Positions 56,906-64,000 of a stretch of DNA of 64,000 nt are shown piece by piece (positions within the stretch are counted from its first letter, which is position 1; the number at the start of each line of letters is the position of its first letter). Origin of the DNA: Protula sp. h YS-2021 (lineage: Eukaryota; Annelida; Polychaeta; Sabellida; Serpulidae); the NCBI GenBank assembly GCA_949752745.1, contig OX457031.1:37793502-37857501 (forward strand). Reading direction: 5' to 3'. Below the pieces are notes generated by a model. The model saw only the letters and a program-made list of their open reading frames with translations, was not told the origin of the DNA and did no database searches. The position numbers and the translations under genes were made by a program.

Positions 56906-59900
56906 CGGATGTATGATAAGCCTTATAGGTACACAATATTGGAATTTTGTGATTTTGGGTAAGTAAAGCATTTCTTGATGTGGGATAAGATTCACTTCTG
57001 CAGGATAAAACGAAAAATCTAGTTCATAAAGGTGACACATTTTTCTTATATCAATTTGAAAAAAAAAACCTGAGCATGGGCATTAAAAACAGTTGAAGAA
57101 GAAAAAAGTACGCTTTTGAAGAACCAGGAGATTTCAGTTTGAAAGCTATGAGTGAAAACTATTCAACATGAATTTCAAAAATTATCTAGACTCTTTATAA
57201 GACACAAAACAGAAGAAATTTTAATTTATCTGACAATTTCAATGAACAATACTCGAAACTTCTACATATAACCTACCTTGTATTAGAATAGAGTTACTGG
57301 ATAACGCAAACAGAAGCAGCTATGCTTGTTGCAGCACATTCTTATTGACATGATGTGAGGTAGTCGTGTCAATAGCACTCAAAGATTGCACAGTTGCCTT
57401 GTCTCAATGACATGGGTTATTCACAAAGTGGAACTTACAACTGGATATGAAAAGTTTTGTCCTTTGGTTCTTATAGAGGGATAACCAAATTACCCAAGGT
57501 TTTATTATAAAGAAAGCAATGGGAAAATAAAACAAATTACTTTGTCCGAATTATTGAGTTGCCCACATCAAAATGCATTTTACAGAAAATGGGTACAAAG
57601 ATTCATATGTATATCAGACGTCAGCAATCGAGTTCAAACGTGGATCTAGTAACAAAATAAACAAGCATTATTATCAGTATATTAACAGCGATTTTATGCA
57701 CAAAACCAAGAGTAAAAGCTAAAAAGGCGAGCCTAAAATGCAAAAACGCCAGCAGATTTATATTCGGGCGAGACAATATACAGCACTCAGACAACAAGCA
57801 AACAATGTTCAATTGTGATGTCGTTAGAATGGTGGTACTCTATTTTGTCAATCCGAGATATAACGTCAGGCGAAGCTCCTTGTTCAGTCATGTCAATCAT
57901 TCTGGCACTTCGCTATGTCTGGGTGTGTTGCGTCGTTTGCTTTGTACGAACGCTGTCGAAAGTACTTTCTATGTGCAAGACATTGCAAAAATTCTTAATA
58001 TGATGAAATTTTCAAGTTTATTTATAACTTCAAAGCGAAATTGTAAAAGATTCTGAAATTCTGAACAATACGCAAACATTCCAAATATGTCGGATATTCG
58101 CAAAACCCTACATTTGTCAGATACAATACGCGTTAAATAATTTAATTTTTTAACAAAGAGGTTAGCCGATAAGTAAACGAAAAAGACTCCAAAGGTAAAT
58201 TTTTCACAAGGATAAAAATTATTCATAAAAGCCGAGTAATACGAAGAGTCTCGGGTATATTGATAATAATAGTAATCATCTCATTTTGCTAGAGTGCTAG
58301 CGTGATTTTAGACACTAAGTTTTCATTTGAAGCCTTATTTTTCCATTTGAAGCCTTCACGTGGCATTTGTGCCAATCGCAAAATTTTTACCAATTCTGTT
58401 TTATTCATTAAGATTATATGCCAAAATTTTGTTTGCAAAATGTAGTCTATGTTACTGTTTTTACGGCTTAAACAGAGATCTTAAAAAGTTTTATATAGAA
58501 AAAGCCGTTATTATAGCCTTTGTTCTATAATAGTGATATTCTGATAATTATTGATATCATAAGATTTCAACTTTTATGAGGGGTAAAGTTCTTTTCTAGT
58601 CAGATATTAACGTCCAGGTCCAGTAAAAATCAACGTAAACGAAACGTTAAGGCAAAGAAGAAAGAACAGTAAGAACAGCAATAAAAACGTATAGCGAAGA
58701 GATAAAATTTAGTGCCTGTATCACAAGGGTTAGCTCAAATATAGGTCTATAGTCTGTGACAAGACGATCTGTACACGTAACAGTTTGAAGGTAGGGCTGA
58801 AATGTGAAATATACAGACCGGTAGCATCTTCTGCAAGCATGGCTTCAAAATTAAAGCTTAAATTACTGGGCCCAAAATCATTTTTCACATACAGTAATTT
58901 ACACTAAGAAAAGTATCACATATGCAGAAGAGTGCAAAAATAGTTGGCAGTAATCCAGGTATATATCACCTGTTCTACTGACTAACAAAACATGTCTGAC
59001 AATGTAATAACAGACGTTATCATTATTACAGTCATAAAGCGCCAGTGCGTACGGACAATAAGATCTATCTTTCTGTCTAACTCCGCCAACCAGTGCAAAA
59101 TATATACGGGGATAAGTCTAATACGAGAGGTAAGTTGTTTACAGTAGGGATATGCATTTCACATTGTGTGTTTAACATGTATTACACTGATACGGTATTG
59201 TCGTGCCATGTTCTTAATGTTTCCAACCAAATATTCCATTAATTTGATTAGCTGACTACTTTAATTCGGCATAAAACCTAGTTTAGCAGCCACATTCTAC
59301 TTTGCATTTTACTTTTTATTTACTTGTGTTCTTTTCCTAACGACACTATGCTTCAATGTTAGATATTGTCTGATGAAAACTTTTTAAGATTGATAAAGTG
59401 TGCAATTCCTTTTTTTAAATCGCTTCACTTAAATGGTTTACTATCTACCAAAATGGATTATTGTCTACCTTTAAAAGACTGTGTCTGTGCCTGTTGCCCC
59501 TTCGTTATCGAGTTAATGTCCTGTAAAAAGGACAATGTTATAATGGCGTTTGATTATTTTTCACCTCCAAGCTATCACAATCCCGACGCTTTTAAAAGTG
59601 TGCTTGGAGTCAATTAAATGAACAAGTGTCATTTAAAATCCCACGCAAGATGTCACAATAGGTTCTTTTTAAAGCAATCATTAGAGGTTACTCTTACATT
59701 TGAGTTAATATAAACAGGGCATGGATGATTTTTGCTATCAGATATAAACAGTTTAAACGCTCCATAATTGCTGAAGATGGCTTGTATAGAATGACCTTGA
59801 TTTTTACATTGACCTTCTGTTCAAGGTCAAATTCCTATTTACACTTCTAAAAACGTCTATGTTTGGAAATAAATCATTGTCTCTTGTTTTATACTTAACT

Positions 59901-61029
59901 TGAAGATATTGCGAGCGCTAACATTTTAATCAGTGTTCGGAATTTCAAACAAATTCGCTTTTGATTACCGAAGTTTTTTTTTCAAATGTCGTTGAGTGCG
60001 GTCATCGATACTTGCGGTGTGAATTCAGTGTGTGCTGGAGAGACTACAAATTTCTTATCGAAAGTATTATCTTATTGTCCAGTCTAAAATATTACAGACC
60101 AATCTAATGTTGTTTATTTACTGTATTTATTTCTTTATTGAATCAGACATGTGACTATGATAACAAATTAATATTTGACTTAATTCTATAGTTCTTATAA
60201 TATACATGATAAGTAAATATCCAACGTTTTTATCGGCAGCTAAAGAAAACTTATGTGGGAGCAAGTGCAACTTCTTTCAAATCAAGCATAGTTTTTGTTA
60301 CTCAGTTAACCGAAAAAAGCGATGCGTCGCTTCTGAGCACTGACAGTTTCGGTCGGTGACCGTTTTTCGGTCACGAGTTGCGAACTCTACTTTAATTTAT
60401 ACTAGTTTGACTTGACCTCTAACTTAATTATGTCGTTTCTGAGGTACAAGTACGCAAACATATTTATGATATCTGCCAAAAATAAAAATATACCCAACTC
60501 GATAATTTTCAAAGCAACAAACTTATAACTAACTAAATTAGAATTTTGATGAATTTGTATGTGGGTGTGTTTTTCAGTGTTTTGTGTGTAAATATATGTG
60601 TGTTTGTGTGTGCTTGCTGTAACTCTTCGTTCATCCAAAAATTACCGTAGCAGATTGATTTTTGGACGTCTCAATGGAGTTTTTATGCATCTGTTCACTA
60701 AGACATTAGCGTACACATAACCTCGACCGCCCACCACCCTTTCTTGTCATATACAAATCATTCACTTCAGTAGACACACCCATCATTGGCGTAAAGCTGG
60801 ACGAAAATTCAGGATCAGTTTGCGTTCCTTTCGGCACAAACCCAATTCACACCCTTTTCTGTGGCTCACTGGCGAGACTGGCAACAAAACAACCATTTCT
60901 CTATTGTATCTGAACTCAATACAGCCCCCTCAATGTCTTCGACCACGCGTCCCTATTGGTTCCAGGATCCAGTAACGTCATCTGCAAGTTATATATGTAG
61001 TTACATGTATGTATACGTTATATGTAGTT
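56906..61029. other. No gene seen
   Basis: Unique AT-rich sequence with chance frames under 90 codons. The 83-codon frame at 59366-59617 has no recognisable family and no splice context. Confidence 0.55.
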
Positions 61030-61465
61030 ATTAACACTTGACAAGTTTTTGACTTGGTCAAGGCTTATATGAATTTGTGCGGGCAGCCGTTGGTACTTTT
61101 TTTCTTGACAGTAAAAATTCACTTTCTCGTCTAAGCTTCTTCTCTCACAATACAGGCCCTAAAGGACCACAAAACTTTGTACTTATGTAGAACTTGATCT
61201 GAGGGTGTGCATCCCGCCTTTTTTCGTCTACGATTTCGTTTTCATGCTTAAAACGCCATGCGAACACAGCTGATTGTAGAATAAATAAATGCAGTGCATT
61301 TAAAAGCAAAGTAGCGGTTGAGCAAAACAACACTTATGGGCGTTACGCGAGCTCTGCCTGCATAGAGAAAAAAGTGCTAATCCGTTCAATCAATAAAGCC
61401 GTTGAGCCAACATAACCAAATAGATGAACTTTATAAGCCGCATACGTGCTGCGCCACAAGCTCTC
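61030..61465 (-). mobile_element. Non-autonomous element, family C copy 3, diverged
   Basis: Begins ATTAACACTTGACAAG and shares GCTTATATGAATTTGTGCG, GGCAGCCGTTGG and AAAACGCCATG with copy 1. The far end fades at about 61465. Confidence 0.7.
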
Positions 61466-63536
61466 TACTTAGTTGGATTACAGACAGTTCTAGTTCATAA
61501 TGGAAGTCATTGGAGGCGGGACCATTCAAAAGTGAACTACGAGATGGTCTCATGGTTCTATCTCGGCGTTACGTTATAATTGCGTGATCAAATTGTCTGG
61601 GGCAAAGCTTTCTCCAAATGTCTGTTGATTACAATTGTTTCTAAGTCTATTTTATCCACGCCAGACCTTTTCTTTGGTTCTGAATGCATTAGCTGTTTTA
61701 GTTCAACTTGGCGGAAGTATGATTCACATAGTTTAATATAACACTACTGGTATGACTGATAACAGATATGTTTTTAACAAATATTGTTTTCACAAGACGA
61801 TGCGGAGGAGTTTCTGTTTAATGATTGTAATCTGCGCGCACACAAAAACGTCGACGCGAACACAATCAAAGGAGAACCGGTTAGACCGCGTCGGTGTTAA
61901 CATGACCTCTTCTCTTGACAGTAATGACTCGCGATGCAGACCTAGCTATTGATTTGCCACATAAACAGTCACAGCATGCATACATTTACGTTCAGTGATA
62001 CTACACCATACAAATGGCATATTGTGTTGGGTAAAAAAAACTCTTGTCGGTTTTCCAGTATCTTTCACCAGTATAAGTGCATTGAAAATTAATATGAACA
62101 ATGCTATGTTACAGGAATGTCCAATCCAAAACGTTTCCCCTATTCCTTCACCCACCTCTACGTTGGTGTGGGGTTCGTCCCTGCAAAGGCTATCTACTTT
62201 ATACAGTGAAACTTTTTGCATTGATAGTGGGCCTCTTGGCATAGGATGCGTTGGCTTCTGTAGGTTTATGAATTTGTGAATCATTTGAAAAGTTAAACAA
62301 TGCATTTCACAGAATAACATACGTGTTTTCAGACAAGGTTATCTACACAAGTGGGATATAACACTATAGCTTCCAATCATCTGCTTCCAGCTGAACTAAT
62401 CAGGTATGTAAGTGCTTGACGCTCTAATAGATATAACTTACAACGTAATATTTAGCTGAATGGTTGACAGCTTGTATGCATTCACTGTACTTATTTTCGA
62501 TAAAATGTACCTATACATGGCGAAGGAATTTATCAGCTATTTGGAGAAATAGATATCCAGTTCTTTTCAGCTTTCAGTTCTATATTCCTCCCCTTTTTAT
62601 TGACAACTTTACACTAATTAATAACACGGAAGAAAACTGGCATTTTGTAACACAGGAAGTCACAACAATTTTCCATAATTGTGAGTCTGGTAGAAAATAT
62701 AATGAAGAATATAATTCAGTACTTGTCAACTCGGTGAACAAAAACACAGAGAGCTAATAATCAATTTGTACTTCTCCTCTTTCTAGTGGGTTCTCTTGAA
62801 GGGAAAGCACACAGAGTATGTTTTGGAATAAGTAAAGTTGGAAAAAAATACAAGGAAAACCTTTTTTGCATAGGCTCACACCGACGGTTTAAGTAATATG
62901 CCGGGAGTTGGGGTGGGGGGAGGGGGTTGGGGCTTGATATCTTATTTGTTGCCATGCGTGTCTAAAAAAAAAACGTGGAAAAAAGGTGTTTGATTTTGAA
63001 ACCAGACGCGGTCGGCGGATTGTCAATTTCGTATGAAAAGGATGGGGGTCGGTATTTTTCATTCAGTACTCCGAGTTTCCTACAAAAAAAAGGGGGTTAT
63101 TTCGAAATTTCACTCCGTGTGTGGTTTAAAAAGGGGGTGTTATTTCAAAATTAGCACTCCTCGTTTAGGAGTCGTTTTAAAAAGTCATCGGAACATGTTA
63201 CATGAGTGGCCCCTTGGGGTAATTTCTTGAACTTGGTGATGCCGCAAACCCTTAAAATGATGGAGTTATTAATATTGAACATCACGAGAGCAAAGTGTAA
63301 ATAAGAAAAAAAATGAAATTGAACCCCTTTCATGCGATTTTTGAAATTCGTCTATTTGGTAGCCCCCCCCCCCCCCCTCTCCTCCTCCACATGGTACGCG
63401 CACTATAAATGTTGTCGGTCACAATATTTTTACAGCCAATTGAACAAATTGATCACTTGCACTTCCTTCATTGAAAAAAACAAACAAACATAGAATTCAA
63501 TGCAAAATCAATTGATTTTTCGTTCTCTCTCTCTCT

Positions 63537-63580
<44 letters not shown>

Positions 63581-64000
63581 GCTTTCATGCTTTTGAGCCA
63601 TATGAGATGTCTTTTCAAATATTCAGTCATATGCTAGATACTCGAATACTTTTCCAGCAGTATCAAGCATCACCCTTAACACTATCATATCTTCTCTCTC
63701 TTATAGCAAAGGGCAAAACACGTACATACTTCCGGTGATTCGAGATAACAAACCGCCGTCGAGACTGTGTCACTGACCGGGGTATGAGGTTAGGGCACTC
63801 AGCTACCTGCTGGTTACATGATTTTTTTTTTTGTCTCAAATCACTACTATACTCCATTTTTTGTTACTGAACCCAGTTTTTATCTGGTTCTTTTTTGAAT
63901 TAGTTTTTATGGGTACCGACACAACTTTTTCTGTGGCACACCATGCCTGATGAAATGTAATATCCTGCCACATTGCCAAAGTTAACCTGTGTAAACTGTA
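61466..64000. other. No gene seen
   Basis: Contains decayed tandem words around 63050-63180 (TTCNAAATT-CACTCC-GTTT-AAAAAGGG), a C run at about 63363-63377 and the CT/T tract. No supported frame. Confidence 0.55.
63519..63580. repeat. (CT)n and poly(T) tract
   Basis: (TC)n of about 10 units, then about 39 T residues. Confidence 0.95.

Noticed and set aside
59366..59617. 83-codon frame with several cysteines
   Set aside because: No recognisable domain, no signal peptide and no splice partner; length is within chance in AT-rich DNA.
61946..62320. 124-codon minus-strand frame
   Set aside because: Unrecognised, with an overlapping 94-codon frame on the other strand and no splice or composition support.

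Overview
This is animal nuclear DNA. Genes are split by GT-AG introns, the sequence between them is AT-rich and repeat-laden, and two genes encode secreted extracellular proteins. The pairing of a vWA/EGF multidomain protein with a secreted protein ending in a CBM14 (peritrophin-A) chitin-binding domain suggests a lophotrochozoan, most likely a mollusc. That is inference; no species is claimed.

Gene A (+ strand, 20497-35958) was rebuilt as 16 coding exons whose splice phases all agree. It gives 1298 aa: signal peptide - vWA1 - vWA2 - vWA3 - EGF1 - vWA4 - EGF2 - vWA5 - EGF3 - vWA6 - stop. Every module border is a phase-1 intron. Gene B (- strand, 50473-43963) was rebuilt as 5 coding exons, 439 aa: signal peptide, a long low-complexity region rich in Ser, Gln, Tyr, Pro and Gly, and a C-terminal chitin-binding domain. 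The two genes are convergent, about 8 kb apart. Together they look like extracellular-matrix, shell-matrix or cuticle components; the tissue is not visible from sequence.

The most unusual signal is in gene A. The 3' splice junctions (5' splice donors) of two EGF exons have become tandem arrays. After EGF3, eight identical donors lie exactly 57 bp apart in an open frame, so any of them gives an in-frame protein that differs by multiples of 19 aa. After EGF1, a 20-bp unit made of the last exon bases plus GTAAGTACCTCC is repeated 21 times, but there the period shifts frame and brings a stop. The intron after EGF3 also holds about 45 copies of a 32-bp minisatellite, most carrying a CACGTG palindrome, split by a 1-kb foldback element.

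The remainder is intergenic. Non-autonomous elements recur: a TTAA-flanked MITE (two copies of about 600 bp), an ACGTT-rich MITE with CCCAGTAAACAT ends, a ~470-bp family in three copies, a series of long-armed foldback elements (three side by side at 54.0-56.9 kb), a ~130-bp satellite with AGGTCA-like half-sites at two loci, and AT, GATA, CTT and homopolymer tracts. 1-20.4 kb, 36.4-43.9 kb and 56.9-64 kb hold no gene I can support. No rRNA, tRNA, CRISPR or autonomous transposon gene was recognised.
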